DNA of 64,000 nt from the NCBI GenBank assembly GCA_001899205.1, contig MKVL01000010.1, forward strand, positions 988,738 through 1,052,737. Direction: 5' to 3'. The notes under the pieces were generated by a model. That model was not told where the DNA came from. It did no database searches and saw only the letters and a list, made by a program, of their open reading frames with translations. Source of the DNA: Mesorhizobium sp. 65-26 (GTDB lineage Bacteria; Pseudomonadota; Alphaproteobacteria; Rhizobiales; Rhizobiaceae). Below, one piece after another: positions 51,804-61,621 of the stretch. Each line of letters starts with the position of its first letter. Positions within the stretch are counted from its first letter, which is position 1. The translations under genes were made by a program, and so were the position numbers.

Positions 51804-52472
51804 ATGAGCGCTGATTTTTCTGAACGTCGCGTGAAGATGGTCGATGGTCAGGTTCGAACCACCGACGTGACCAACGCGCCGCTGATCGAAGCCATGCTCA
51901 CCGTGCCGCGCGAAGCCTTTGTGAGCGCCGGCCAGCGCGACATCGCCTACATCGACGAGGACATCCGCATCGGCGGCGCCAATGGCGCCGGGCGCTATCT
52001 CATGGAGCCGTCGCCATTCGCCAAGCTGCTGCAACTGGCAGAGATCGACGCCAGCGATTCGGCACTCGATGTCGGATGCGGCACTGGCTATGCGTCAGCG
52101 GTCCTGTCGCGGCTGGCCAAGAGCGTCGTGGCGCTGGAGAGCGATCCGGCGCTGGCCGAATCGGCATCCTCGACCCTTTCGACGCTTGGCTACGACAATG
52201 TCACCGTAGTCCAGGGTCCGCTGGCGCAGGGACAGGCCGCCAAGGCACCCTACAACGTCATATTTGTCGGCGGCAGCGTGGAGGAAGTGCCGGCGGCGCT
52301 GCTCGACCAACTCGCCGAAGGCGGGCGTCTCGTTGCCGTCGAAGGGCAGGGGAATTCGGGTTTGGCCCGATTGTTTTTCAAGGCTGGGGGGGTTGTAACC
52401 GGAAGACGCGCTTTTAATGCGGCAATTAAGCCACTACCGGGATTTGAACGCAGTCACGCATTCGAATTCTGA
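51804..52472 (+). CDS. Protein-L-isoaspartate O-methyltransferase family protein
   Basis: The 222-residue protein has a class I SAM methyltransferase fold with motif I ALDVGCGTGYASAVL, motif II VVALESDPALAESA and EGGRLVAVEGQG. It starts MSADFSERRVKMVDGQVRTTDVTNAPLIEAMLTVPREAFV, typical of Pcm-like proteins of Rhizobiales that sit upstream of tolC. Repair of isoaspartyl residues is the family role; the non-canonical motif I leaves some doubt. The frame is open upstream through the tRNA, but ATG 51804 is the family start. Confidence 0.82.
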   Translation: MSADFSERRVKMVDGQVRTTDVTNAPLIEAMLTVPREAFVSAGQRDIAYIDEDIRIGGANGAGRYLMEPSPFAKLLQLAEIDASDSALDVGCGTGYASAVLSRLAKSVVALESDPALAESASSTLSTLGYDNVTVVQGPLAQGQAAKAPYNVIFVGGSVEEVPAALLDQLAEGGRLVAVEGQGNSGLARLFFKAGGVVTGRRAFNAAIKPLPGFERSHAFEF

Positions 52473-52662
52473 GCGGATTTGCCTTGCAGGCGAGGCGCTG
52501 ACATGGTCGCTTGCATTTGAACAATCGTTGCTGATCCGTGCCGCCGGTGTCATTTTTCCAGCGGAAGACAGCAGGGAACATGAAAACGCTGCGTCGACAG
52601 TCCCCGAATCGGGAAAGGCCGGCGCGGCGCGGTTCCCATGGAAAACGAATGAGGGATATACC

Positions 52663-54048
52663 GTGCTGTCAGTACGAAAGAGTGTTTTTGCCGCCATCCT
52701 CGTTTCCGCGACCGCGCTGTCTCCGATCAATGCCTCGGCGGAAACCATCACCGGGGCGCTTTCCAAGGCTTATCAGTACAATTCGCAGCTCAATTCGGCC
52801 CGTGCCGGCGTCCGCGTGACGGACGAAAGCGTGGCGATTGCAAAGTCCGGCTGGCGTCCGACGGTCGCCGGTTCCGCCAGCATCGACTATTCGAGCAGCC
52901 GACTGGTCGGCCTCAATCGCACGGTGAACCTGACGACCGGCAATTTCGGCATCCAGATCAACCAGACGCTGTTCGACGGCTTTCAGACCAAGAACAACGT
53001 GGCTGCTGCGGAAGCGAACGTTAAGGCGTCTGTCGAGAGCCTGCGGAACACCGAGGAAAATACCCTCTTCAACGCGGCCAGCGCCTATATGGATGTGATT
53101 CGGGACCGGCAGATCGCGGTGCTGACCGAGCAGAATCTGCAGTTCCTGACCGAGACCGCGCGCGCCGCGCGCTCTCGCTTCGAGGTTGGCGAGGGCACAC
53201 GCACCGACGTTGCGCAGGCCGATGCCTCGCGTGCGTCCGCCGTGGCGCAGCTCAGCGCCGCTCGTGCCCAGGCACTGGCGAGCGCGGCGACCTATCATCA
53301 GATCGTTGGTGACGAACCCGGCAAGTTGAAAGCGGCTTCGCCGCTGGGCAAGTTGCTGCCCAAGAGCCTCGAGTCGGCGATCGCCATCGCGGCCAACGAG
53401 CACCCTGCCATTCTTGCCACGCAGCATCTGGTCGACGCGGCGGCATTTTCGGTGAAGTCCGCCGAGGGCGCATTGCTGCCCCAGCTTTCGGCCAACGCGG
53501 GTGTGTCGAGCACGTACAACAACTATGATCCGCAAGGCACCAACTACAATGGTGCAACCAATTCCGCCGCCATCGGCGCGACGCTGACCGTGCCGATCTA
53601 TTCGGGAGGGCGGACTTCCGCGAAGGTGCGTCAGTCCAAGGAATCGCTGAGCGAGGCCAGGATTCAGGTCGATGTCAGTCGTGATCAGGTGCGCGCAGCG
53701 GTAGCCTCCGCGTGGACGCAGTACACGGCCGCGCAACAGAGCGTCGCGGCCAACAGGCAGGTTATCGAAGCGGCCAAGCTGGCGCTTAATGGCGTCATCG
53801 AGGAGCGCAATGTCGGCCAGCGCACCACGCTCGACGTGCTGAATGCGCAGGCCACGGTGATCACCGCCGAGATCAACCAGGCGAGCGCTGAGCGCGATGT
53901 GGTGGTGGCAAGCTACGCCATCCTGTCGGCGGTTGGCCGGCTGACGATCGACAGGCTTGCTCTTCCTGTCGCAAAGTATAAGCCTGAAGAGCACTACAAC
54001 GCCGTCAAGGACAAGTGGATCGGCCTGAGCACGCCCGACGGCCGCTGA
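52663..54048 (+). CDS. tolC: TolC family outer membrane protein
   Basis: The 461-residue protein has a signal peptide (VLSVRKSVFAAILVSATALS, cut after NASA) and the TolC repeat: ETITGALSKAYQYNSQLNSARAGVRVTDE, NQTLFDGFQTKNNVAAAEA, TYLDVIRD-like AYMDVIRDRQ, and NVGQRTTLDVLNAQATVITAE. It forms the trimeric outer-membrane channel for type I secretion and drug efflux. GTG 52663 has GAGGGA 8 bases upstream. The pcm-tolC-popZ-valS neighbourhood is common in Rhizobiales. A terminator follows. Confidence 0.92.
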   Translation: MLSVRKSVFAAILVSATALSPINASAETITGALSKAYQYNSQLNSARAGVRVTDESVAIAKSGWRPTVAGSASIDYSSSRLVGLNRTVNLTTGNFGIQINQTLFDGFQTKNNVAAAEANVKASVESLRNTEENTLFNAASAYMDVIRDRQIAVLTEQNLQFLTETARAARSRFEVGEGTRTDVAQADASRASAVAQLSAARAQALASAATYHQIVGDEPGKLKAASPLGKLLPKSLESAIAIAANEHPAILATQHLVDAAAFSVKSAEGALLPQLSANAGVSSTYNNYDPQGTNYNGATNSAAIGATLTVPIYSGGRTSAKVRQSKESLSEARIQVDVSRDQVRAAVASAWTQYTAAQQSVAANRQVIEAAKLALNGVIEERNVGQRTTLDVLNAQATVITAEINQASAERDVVVASYAILSAVGRLTIDRLALPVAKYKPEEHYNAVKDKWIGLSTPDGR

Positions 54049-54075
54049 TCCGGCCGGCCGGATCGGTGAGGATTG

Positions 54076-54106
54076 AGGGGCGAGGCGTTGGCCGCGCCCC
54101 TTTTTA
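54076..54106 (+). terminator. Rho-independent terminator of tolC
   Basis: AGGGGCG (54076-54082) pairs with CGCCCCT (54095-54101) and is followed by T bases to about 54105. It lies 28 bases after the tolC stop. Confidence 0.82.
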
Positions 54107-54340
54107 TATCCGGTGCTGCAACTCGCGCTTGATGCCGTTTTTGAGTTGCGCACGGTCCGAACGGCGGTCTGCCTTCACGTTCGATGCTCTAATCTGTTGA
54201 AATCCAACACATCTCCAGATTGGGGATTCTCGCGTGGCGAAGCGTCGGTTACGCTGTTGCCATGATTCGACCCGGCGTCGCCGAGGCGCGAATCGCATGG
54301 ATATTGATCTTCTACGGTCACAAGGGCGGCGGATGTGACG

Positions 54341-55192
54341 ATGGCGACGGCAAGCAGCGCTCAGCGCGAACCCTCGATGGAAGAGATACTGGCTTCCATC
54401 CGCAGGATCATCGAGGACAGTGACACCGGACGCAAGCAGCCCGGCGAGTACGACGAACCGCGCCAGGACCTGGGCAGCCCGCCGGCGCCCGAGGTCGAGG
54501 CATTCCGCGCCGAATTGCGGGTCGCGCCAGAGCCGGCACACAAGCCGGCGACCCTGGCAGAGGTGCAGGCGCAACTGCCACCGCTGGAGCCCGAAGCGCG
54601 GTCGCGGCCGGAGGCTCCGGACATGGGAACGCGGCCACGCGGCATCAGCGACCTTACCGCCAGGGCCGAGCCGTCCCAGGCCCGGGCAGCGCCCGCCGCC
54701 GATACGAACATTGCGGATTGGCGGCGCGAGCTCGCCAGATCTGACATGCCGGCGAAGCCGGTCGCGGAGCGGATCACTCCTGCCGTGGAGCCGGTTGCAC
54801 CAGCGGTGGAGCGAGTTGCACCTGCCGCGGATAGGACGACCTTCGAGATGCCCGCTGTCCCTTCCGCGGAGCCCAAGGCGGTGATTGCGGAGGCGGAAAC
54901 CAAACCTGAAGTCATCTCGACGGTTGCGCCCTTCCAGAACGAAGCGCCGGCTGCCGTCGAACCGGCACCAGCGCGCCAGGCCATTCTCTCTGAGCAGGCC
55001 GGCCGGCAGGTTGCCGCGGCCTTCGGTGAGCTCTCGGACGCATTCGCTGCCCGCAGCCGCAAATCCTTCGACGAGATGGCCGAGGAGATGCTGCGGCCCA
55101 TGCTTCAGGACTGGCTGGACAACAATCTGCCGACGCTTGTCGAGCGACTGGTGCGCGAGGAAATCGAGCGCGTCGCGCGCGGCGCGCAATAG
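54341..55192 (+). CDS. popZ: Polar organising protein PopZ (DUF2497)
   Basis: The 283-residue protein has the two short PopZ motifs: an N-terminal helix REPSMEEILASIRRIIEDSD and a C-terminal block EEMLRPMLQDWLDNNLPTLV and ERLVREEIERVARG, joined by a long acidic, Pro/Ala/Glu-rich linker. In alphaproteobacteria PopZ forms a polymer at the cell pole that anchors the chromosome origin and signalling proteins. ATG 54341 or GTG 54335 can be the start. A terminator follows, and valS lies two genes downstream. Confidence 0.88.
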   Translation: MATASSAQREPSMEEILASIRRIIEDSDTGRKQPGEYDEPRQDLGSPPAPEVEAFRAELRVAPEPAHKPATLAEVQAQLPPLEPEARSRPEAPDMGTRPRGISDLTARAEPSQARAAPAADTNIADWRRELARSDMPAKPVAERITPAVEPVAPAVERVAPAADRTTFEMPAVPSAEPKAVIAEAETKPEVISTVAPFQNEAPAAVEPAPARQAILSEQAGRQVAAAFGELSDAFAARSRKSFDEMAEEMLRPMLQDWLDNNLPTLVERLVREEIERVARGAQ

Positions 55193-55216
55193 TCTTCCGA
55201 AACCTCGGGAAGCAAG

Positions 55217-55243
55217 CGCCGCCATCTGGCGGCGTTTCTTTTT
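55217..55243 (+). terminator. Rho-independent terminator of popZ
   Basis: CGCCGCCA-TC-TGGCGGCG (55217-55234) forms a stem and is followed by TTTCTTTTT. It ends 25 bases after the popZ stop. Confidence 0.88.
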
Positions 55244-55453
55244 GAGGACAGGGGTGCCGTTGTGGGGGCTGCTTGGACCGCGGCAAGCGCTGGCGGGTTG
55301 TCGAAGGACGGTCGGGCGCCCCAAGACGAAGGTTCTTACGAGGCGTCGATCCGGGCTTATCTCTCGAGCAGGTCGCCTATCCCACGCCTGCGTCATCAAG
55401 CCGACATGGTCGGCCTGATAGGGGACGGTTTCAATGCGGGCGAAGCGGCGCGT

Positions 55454-56656
55454 ATGTCGACATCCCCACCCCCCATCATTCGTGTCCTCGTTGTGCTTGC
55501 GATCGGGCAACTCATCAGTTGGGGCGCTCTCGGCCTGCCGGCCGTCATCGGTACGCGGATCGCGGCCGACCTCGGGATCAGCGTCGCTACCGTTTTCGCC
55601 GGACCTTCGGTCTTCTACGTGATCATGGGATTGCTGGCGCCGATGCTGGCGAGTTCGTTCGCGCGACATGGCGCCCGCAACGTAATGGTCCTCGGCAACG
55701 TCTGCGCCGCGCCGGGTTTTGCCCTGCTGTCGTTGGCGGCCAGTCCGACGGTTTACTTTGCCGCCTGGGCGGTTCTGGGTACGGCGGGTGCGGCCATGCT
55801 TTCGACGGCCGCCTACATCCTGCTCAACGAGGTCGCCGGCCGCCGCTCAAGGGGCGCGATGGGCGCCCTGATGCTGGTGACCGGCTTGTCGAGCAGTATC
55901 TTCTGGCCAACCACCGCCTTTCTGTCCGAGGTCCTGGGCTGGCGCCAGACATGTCTTGTCTATGGCGGGGCCATGCTCCTGATCTGCATGCCGCTCAACC
56001 TCTTCGGGCTGCCACGCCGCAAGACGGGGCGAAAGGACGCTGTTGGTTCCGCTGATGGCGGCGTTCCCGCGGCTGCCGCCGGGAAGAGTACATTCTATCT
56101 CATCGCTTCCGCCATCGCGCTCAACGCCTTCGTTACCTTTGGCTTCAGCGCCATCCTGATTGAACTTCTCAAGAGCGAAGGGCTGCCGGCGCCGGAAGCG
56201 ATAGCCTTTGCTTCCGCGTTGGGTATCGTCCAGGTTGGCGCGCGCGGCGCCGACTTTCTGGGTGGAGGGCGATGGGACGGCGTCACCACAGCCATTGCAG
56301 CCGGCGCCATGCTGCCGTTGGCGATGCTGCTGATGATGGCAGGCGGCGGGACCCGCCTCTCCGTGGGGGCCTTCATCGCGCTTTACGGCGTGGGCAGCGG
56401 CGCGCTCGCGGTTGCGCGCGCGACCATACCGCTGGCCTTCTACGACAGCGCCGATTACGCGCGGGCGGCATCGCGCATCGCGCTGCCGCTCAATCTGCTT
56501 TCGGCGCTGGCGCCGCCGCTTATGGCGGGATTGCTGGTCTGGGCGGGTGCCGGGGCCGTCCTGGGGCTAGCCATCCTGCTGTCCGTCGTTGCGCTCGCGA
56601 TCATGGTCGTGCTCAGCCGCCGCCGTCCATCACGGGAACTTTCCGCGACCCGGTAG
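55454..56656 (+). CDS. MFS transporter
   Basis: The 400-residue protein has twelve predicted helices and begins [26 protein letters not shown]; the second half includes [15 protein letters not shown]. It belongs to the major facilitator superfamily; no substrate is evident. ATG 55454 is the start that best fits the first helix; the frame is open back to 55262 without a clear Shine-Dalgarno site. It is inserted between popZ and valS, which are often neighbours. Confidence 0.83.
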   Translation: MSTSPPPIIRVLVVLAIGQLISWGALGLPAVIGTRIAADLGISVATVFAGPSVFYVIMGLLAPMLASSFARHGARNVMVLGNVCAAPGFALLSLAASPTVYFAAWAVLGTAGAAMLSTAAYILLNEVAGRRSRGAMGALMLVTGLSSSIFWPTTAFLSEVLGWRQTCLVYGGAMLLICMPLNLFGLPRRKTGRKDAVGSADGGVPAAAAGKSTFYLIASAIALNAFVTFGFSAILIELLKSEGLPAPEAIAFASALGIVQVGARGADFLGGGRWDGVTTAIAAGAMLPLAMLLMMAGGGTRLSVGAFIALYGVGSGALAVARATIPLAFYDSADYARAASRIALPLNLLSALAPPLMAGLLVWAGAGAVLGLAILLSVVALAIMVVLSRRRPSRELSATR

Positions 56657-56838
56657 GGACCTGTCGGGGCGCCGGCCGTAATGATTGCCATGGCCGGGCT
56701 GCCGCTATTGTCCATCGCGCGCGCCTGCCTATTTCTAGGATGCGGTCGCCGGCTTGCCCTGCCTCGCGGTTGACTTGGCCAAGACCTTCCGATTTACACC
56801 GAACCAGCAAATCTCCCCACAGCGCGGACGCCTTTCCC

Positions 56839-59622
56839 ATGCTTGACAAGACCTATGACGCAAAAACCGTCGAGCCGAAGATCGCCAAGGTCTGGGAAGA
56901 GGCCGACGCCTTTCGGGCCGGCGCCGGTTCGGTGGAAGGCGCAGAGGCCTTCACCATCGTCATTCCACCGCCCAACGTCACCGGTTCGCTGCATATGGGC
57001 CATGCGCTGAACAACACGCTGCAGGACGTGCTGGTGCGCTTCGAGCGCATGCGCGGCAAGAACGTGCTGTGGCAGCCGGGCATGGACCATGCTGGCATTG
57101 CCACGCAGATGGTGGTCGAGCGCCGGCTGATGGAGAAGCAGATCCATCGTAGCGACCTGACCCGTGAAGAGTTCATCGAGAAGGTGTGGGAGTGGAAGGC
57201 CGAATCGGGCGGCGCCATCTTCAACCAGCTGAAGCGGCTTGGCGCGTCGGCCGACTGGTCGCGCGAGCGCTTCACCATGGACGAGGGCCTGTCGAAGGCC
57301 GTGCTAGAGGTTTTCGTCACGCTCTACAAGGAAGGGCTGATCTACAAGGACAAGCGTCTCGTCAACTGGGACCCGAAGCTTCTGACCGCGATCTCCGATC
57401 TCGAGGTCGAGCAGCATGAGGTCAACGGCAACCTCTGGCATTTCCGCTATCCGGTCGAAGGCGCGGCCTACAACCCCGAGGATCCCACCACCTTCATCAC
57501 TGTGGCCACGACCCGTCCCGAGACGATGCTCGGCGACACAGCGGTCGCTGTGCACCCCGATGACGAGCGCTTCAAGCATCTGGTCGGCAAGAACCTGATC
57601 CTGCCGATCGTCGGCCGCCGGATCCCGGTTGTCGCGGATGAGTACTCCGATCCGGAGAAGGGTTCGGGCGCGGTCAAGATCACCCCCGCGCACGACTTCA
57701 ACGATTTCGAGGTCGGCAAGCGCCACAAGCTGCCGGCGATCAACATCCTGACCGTCGAGGCAACCATCGCCCTGAAGGACAATGAGGACTTCCTCGCCGG
57801 CCTCGATGTGACACCGGAACGCCAGGCTGTCTGGGACGAACTTGATGGCCAGGACCGGTTCGTCGCCCGCAAGAAGATCGTCGAACTGATGGAAGCCGGC
57901 GGTTTCCTCGACAAGATCGAACCACACCGTCATACCGTGCCGCATGGCGACCGTGGCGGGGTGCCGATCGAGCCGTTCCTGACCGACCAGTGGTATGTGA
58001 ACGCGGCCGAACTCGCCAAACCGGCGATCGCTTCGGTGCGCGAAGGCCGCACCAACTTCGTGCCGAAGAACTGGGAAAAGACCTACTACGACTGGATGGA
58101 GAACATCCAGCCCTGGTGCATTTCGCGCCAGCTCTGGTGGGGCCACCAGATTCCGGCCTGGTACGGCCCGGACGGAAGGGTCTTCGTCGAGAAGACCGAA
58201 GAGGAGGCGCTCGACGCCGCGGTCGAATACTATCTTGCGCTCGAAGGGCCATGGAAAGCATGGGTCGAGGAGAAGCTGGAGAATTTCAAGCCAGGCGAGA
58301 TCCTGACTCGCGACGAGGACGTTCTCGACACCTGGTTTTCCTCGGCGCTGTGGCCGTTCTCGACGCTTGGCTGGCCGGATCAGACGCCGGAGCTCAAGAC
58401 CTATTACCAGACGGACGTCCTGGTGACCGGCTTCGACATCATCTTCTTCTGGGTCGCCCGCATGATGATGATGGGCCTGCACTTCATGGACGAGGAGCCG
58501 TTCCACACCGTCTACGTGCATGCGCTCGTGCGCGACAAGAACGGGCAGAAGATGTCGAAGTCGAAGGGCAACGTCATCGACCCGCTCGACCTGATCGACG
58601 AATATGGCGCCGACGCGCTGCGCTTCACGCTGACTGTCATGGCTGCGCAGGGACGTGACGTGAAGCTCGACCCGGCGCGCATCGCCGGCTATCGCAACTT
58701 TGGAACCAAGCTCTGGAACGCCACGCGCTTTGCCGAGATGAACGGCGTCGCGCGCAACGACGAGTTCTGGCTGAACGACGCCAAGCTGGCGGTCAATCGC
58801 TGGATCCTGACCGAGCTGACGCGCGCCGCGCGCGAGATCACCGACGGGATAACGTCCTATCGCTTCAACGAGGCGGCGGGCGCGGCCTATCGTTTTGTCT
58901 GGAACCTGTTCTGTGACTGGTATCTTGAGCTGCTGAAGCCGGTCTTCATGGGCAGCGACGAGGCGGCGAAGACGGAAAGCCGGGCCTGCGTCGCCTTCGT
59001 GCTCGATGAGATCTACAAACTGCTGCACCCGATGATGCCGTTCATGACGGAGGAACTGTGGGCGCAGACGGCGGGCGAGGGCGTCGAGCGGTCTTCGCTG
59101 CTTTGCCATGCGTCGTGGCCTTCGCCGGATTTCGAGGACGCGGAAGCCGCGGCTGACATCAACTGGCTGATCGATCTCGTCTCGGGCATCCGCTCGGTGC
59201 GCTCGGAAATGAATGTGCCGCCGGCGGCGATCGCGCCATTGGTTGTCGTTGGCGCCAACCAGGCGACGCGCGAGAGGCTGGAACGCCAGCAGGCTGCAAT
59301 CCAGCGCCTGGCACGGGTTGGTGATATTTCCCTGGCCGAGGCCGCGCCGAAAGGCTCGGCCCAGATCGTCCTCAACGAGGCGACGGTCTGTCTGCCGCTC
59401 GGCAGTCTCATCGACCTCGCTGCCGAAGCGACGCGCCTGCAAAAGGAGCTGGCCAAGGTGACCGAGGAGATTGCTCGCCTGCACAAGAAACTCTCCAACG
59501 AGAAGTTCGTCGCCAATGCGCCGGAAGAGGTTGTCGAGGCCGAGCGCGAGAAGATGGCAGAATACCGGGAAGCGCAGGAGAAGCTCTCGGTAGCCTTGAG
59601 TCGGGTGCGGGATGCTGTCTGA
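56839..59622 (+). CDS. valS: Valyl-tRNA synthetase
   Basis: The 927-residue class I synthetase charges tRNA-Val. It has the HIGH-type motif HMGHA in [14 protein letters not shown], the editing (CP1) domain with [19 protein letters not shown], the KMSKS loop [12 protein letters not shown], an anticodon-binding domain and a C-terminal coiled coil ([20 protein letters not shown]). The ATG at 56839 gives the family N-terminus [14 protein letters not shown]. The same frame is open upstream to 56272, inside the MFS gene, without meaning. Confidence 0.97.
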   Translation: MLDKTYDAKTVEPKIAKVWEEADAFRAGAGSVEGAEAFTIVIPPPNVTGSLHMGHALNNTLQDVLVRFERMRGKNVLWQPGMDHAGIATQMVVERRLMEKQIHRSDLTREEFIEKVWEWKAESGGAIFNQLKRLGASADWSRERFTMDEGLSKAVLEVFVTLYKEGLIYKDKRLVNWDPKLLTAISDLEVEQHEVNGNLWHFRYPVEGAAYNPEDPTTFITVATTRPETMLGDTAVAVHPDDERFKHLVGKNLILPIVGRRIPVVADEYSDPEKGSGAVKITPAHDFNDFEVGKRHKLPAINILTVEATIALKDNEDFLAGLDVTPERQAVWDELDGQDRFVARKKIVELMEAGGFLDKIEPHRHTVPHGDRGGVPIEPFLTDQWYVNAAELAKPAIASVREGRTNFVPKNWEKTYYDWMENIQPWCISRQLWWGHQIPAWYGPDGRVFVEKTEEEALDAAVEYYLALEGPWKAWVEEKLENFKPGEILTRDEDVLDTWFSSALWPFSTLGWPDQTPELKTYYQTDVLVTGFDIIFFWVARMMMMGLHFMDEEPFHTVYVHALVRDKNGQKMSKSKGNVIDPLDLIDEYGADALRFTLTVMAAQGRDVKLDPARIAGYRNFGTKLWNATRFAEMNGVARNDEFWLNDAKLAVNRWILTELTRAAREITDGITSYRFNEAAGAAYRFVWNLFCDWYLELLKPVFMGSDEAAKTESRACVAFVLDEIYKLLHPMMPFMTEELWAQTAGEGVERSSLLCHASWPSPDFEDAEAAADINWLIDLVSGIRSVRSEMNVPPAAIAPLVVVGANQATRERLERQQAAIQRLARVGDISLAEAAPKGSAQIVLNEATVCLPLGSLIDLAAEATRLQKELAKVTEEIARLHKKLSNEKFVANAPEEVVEAEREKMAEYREAQEKLSVALSRVRDAV

Positions 59623-59725
59623 GGAGCAGGATTCGCAACGTCGAAAACCTGCCTCCTGAGTGGCGTTTTTGCTGCTTGGACTGGCATTCCGCTGCGTTAG
59701 TCTTGACGTATACGGAATGTTTTGG

Positions 59726-59755
59726 CCCCATTGTTGCCATAATGTAACAATGGGG
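59726..59755. promoter_or_regulatory. Perfect 10-bp inverted repeat after valS
   Basis: CCCCATTGTT (59726-59735) and AACAATGGGG (59746-59755) are reverse complements around 10 bases. It stands 7 bases before a rho-independent terminator, so it may be an operator or the first stem of a short RNA. Confidence 0.55.
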
Positions 59756-59762
59756 CGTTAAG

Positions 59763-59794
59763 GGCGCAAAAATGCCGATTTTTGCGCCTTTTTT
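59763..59794 (+). terminator. Rho-independent terminator
   Basis: GGCGCAAAAAT (59763-59773) pairs perfectly with ATTTTTGCGCC (59778-59788) around GCCG, followed by six T bases. It lies 140 bases after the valS stop and can end valS or a small RNA. Confidence 0.85.
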
Positions 59795-59984
59795 GCTCTA
59801 TTCCGCCGATTTTTCCCGTCGATTTGCTTGCGCCCCCCGGGTTTTCGCTCGCATTGCGAGGGGCTGCATTTTCCCGGAAACGCGTTAGACGAAGACGTAC
59901 ATGTACGCCTCCTGAATTCGTTGTTGCGCCATTAACCTGAATTGGTTCTAGCTTGACGCACTACTTATTCGGGGAGGAATTTCC

Positions 59985-61115
59985 ATGAACAATCGACGCC
60001 TGAAAGCACTGTTGGGGGCAGGGTGCTTTTCGCTGGCTTTGATCGGTTCGGCGCATGCTGGTGGCTTCTCGCGCGGCTCGGCGGACACCGACATCCTCTT
60101 TGAGGATGGCAATTTCAATATGCGCACCAGCGTGACGTATGTGGCGCCGACGAGAAAATACTCCAAGAACATCGCCAATCCGTACCTGATCGGCGAGAAT
60201 TATTCGGACAGCTACGCGATCCCGTCGGCCGCTGTTAAGTTCAAGCTGACCGAAAATCTGTCCTGCGCCGGCACGCTCACGGAGTCTTATGGCGGCAGCG
60301 CGAGCTGGTCCCGATCGAGCGGGACGCTTGGCAAGCTGCAGGAAGACTTCACCATGTACGAATATGGCGCGACCTGCGGCGTCAAATTCGACCTCAGCAA
60401 GGGGCGTATCTGGTTCATCGGCGGCGTGTACAACGAAGTCACCGATTACAATCTCGTAGCGGGCGCAGCCCTGGGTTCGAGCGTAGCGCCGATCAATGTC
60501 AGTCTGCACGACAGCAATGTCGGCTGGCGCGCCGGCGTTGCCTATGAAATTCCGGAGATCGCCTTCCGCACGCAGTTGATGTACCGCTCTGGCGTCAACA
60601 TCAACGCGACGGGCAATGCGACGTACTACGGCCTTCCTGCCGGTCCGGCGACGGGCGCCGCGAATTTCCCGCAGAGCGTCGAATTCAAGGCCCAGAGCGG
60701 CATTGCGCCGGACTGGCTCGCCTATGGCAGCGTGAAATGGACCAACTGGTCCGTCACCAAGCAGCTGACGCTGAATGTTCCGGGTCTGCACCTGACCAAT
60801 GGCAACGACTACTTCTGGCGTGATGGCTGGACCGTCACGGGCGGTATCGGTCACAAGTTCAATGACCAGCTTTCCGGGACAGTTTTCGCGTCCTGGGACC
60901 GGGGCGTGAGCACCGGCTGGGACCTGACGGGCGCGAGCTATACGATCGGCACGGGCGTTTCTCTGAAGGACAAGATGGGCGGCGAACTGCGCTTGGGCGT
61001 CGCTGCGATCTACTTGGCCTCGGTGTCTGAAACCAACTATGCGCCGATCTTCAATCGCACCGTCCAGGGTGATTGGGGATACGCCTTCTCGGGCGGCTAC
61101 AGCATCAAGTGGTAA
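59985..61115 (+). CDS. fadL: FadL/OmpP1 family outer-membrane transport protein
   Basis: The 376-residue protein has a signal peptide (MNNRRLKALLGAGCFSLALI, cut after AHA) and a beta-barrel with a terminal GYSIKW aromatic end. GGFSRGSADTDILFEDGNFNMRTSVTYVAPTRKY is typical of rhizobial FadL proteins, which import long-chain fatty acids; in Sinorhizobium FadL also takes up long-chain acyl-homoserine lactones. GGGGAGGAA precedes the ATG, which suggests high expression. A terminator follows. Confidence 0.88.
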   Translation: MNNRRLKALLGAGCFSLALIGSAHAGGFSRGSADTDILFEDGNFNMRTSVTYVAPTRKYSKNIANPYLIGENYSDSYAIPSAAVKFKLTENLSCAGTLTESYGGSASWSRSSGTLGKLQEDFTMYEYGATCGVKFDLSKGRIWFIGGVYNEVTDYNLVAGAALGSSVAPINVSLHDSNVGWRAGVAYEIPEIAFRTQLMYRSGVNINATGNATYYGLPAGPATGAANFPQSVEFKAQSGIAPDWLAYGSVKWTNWSVTKQLTLNVPGLHLTNGNDYFWRDGWTVTGGIGHKFNDQLSGTVFASWDRGVSTGWDLTGASYTIGTGVSLKDKMGGELRLGVAAIYLASVSETNYAPIFNRTVQGDWGYAFSGGYSIKW

Positions 61116-61132
61116 GCCACTCGGAAGTATAG

Positions 61133-61162
61133 AAAAAGCCGGGCATCGCCCGGCTTTTTTAT
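61133..61162 (+). terminator. Rho-independent terminator of fadL
   Basis: AAAAAGCCGGGC-ATC-GCCCGGCTTTTTT forms a strong stem with a T-run, 18 bases after the fadL stop. Confidence 0.93.
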
Positions 61163-61621
61163 TGGGCGAGCATTGCGGCTCATCCGCTTCCCGCTGCGTT
61201 GCATATTAGCCGCACCTTCTTCGGCTCATGCGATTGTGACGTTTCGGCAACAGTTTATGAACAAGCCTTCGGTTACAAAGCCGGCCGGAGAAATTGCCTA
61301 TTTCCCGCCATAAACCCGGCGCACCCCGAAGAGGTCTCGGGACACGGGCCATAAGGCAGGGCGAAGAGGCAGGCCGCACCGCCAGCGGCAAGGAAGAGCA
61401 TGGACGCAACAGCGATTTCCAAGGCCAGGCTGCCCAGCCGCTACGCAAGCGTAGCTTCGGCGCGCGTCGTCCATTGGCCGCTGTCGCCGGTTGCCGAGAG
61501 TCTCGCTTGCCCTTCCGGAGCCGGCCGCACTTTGGCCGAAAATATCGGCCACCTTGTCTGGAATGTGCATGATGGCGTGGTCCGTTCAGCCAACAGATTC
61601 CTTACTCAGGCGGGCGGCGTC
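61163..61621. other. Leader and intergenic region before exoR
   Basis: These 459 bases have no gene I can support. The exoR frame is open back to 61400 and could in principle start earlier. Short overlapping frames in the other phases look like chance. No strong promoter or hairpin is recognised. Confidence 0.5.

Larger units (their letters stand above)
59623..59984. other. Intergenic region valS / fadL
   Basis: No gene is seen in these 362 bases. The region holds two hairpins (59726-59755 and 59763-59794), a 12-bp palindrome CGTACATGTACG (59896-59907), and the fadL leader with GGGGAGGAA before the ATG. The palindrome and hairpins are described separately. Confidence 0.6.

Noticed and set aside
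57304-59484. A 726-codon minus-strand frame opposite valS
   Set aside because: valS is unambiguous, and the frame is an antisense shadow.
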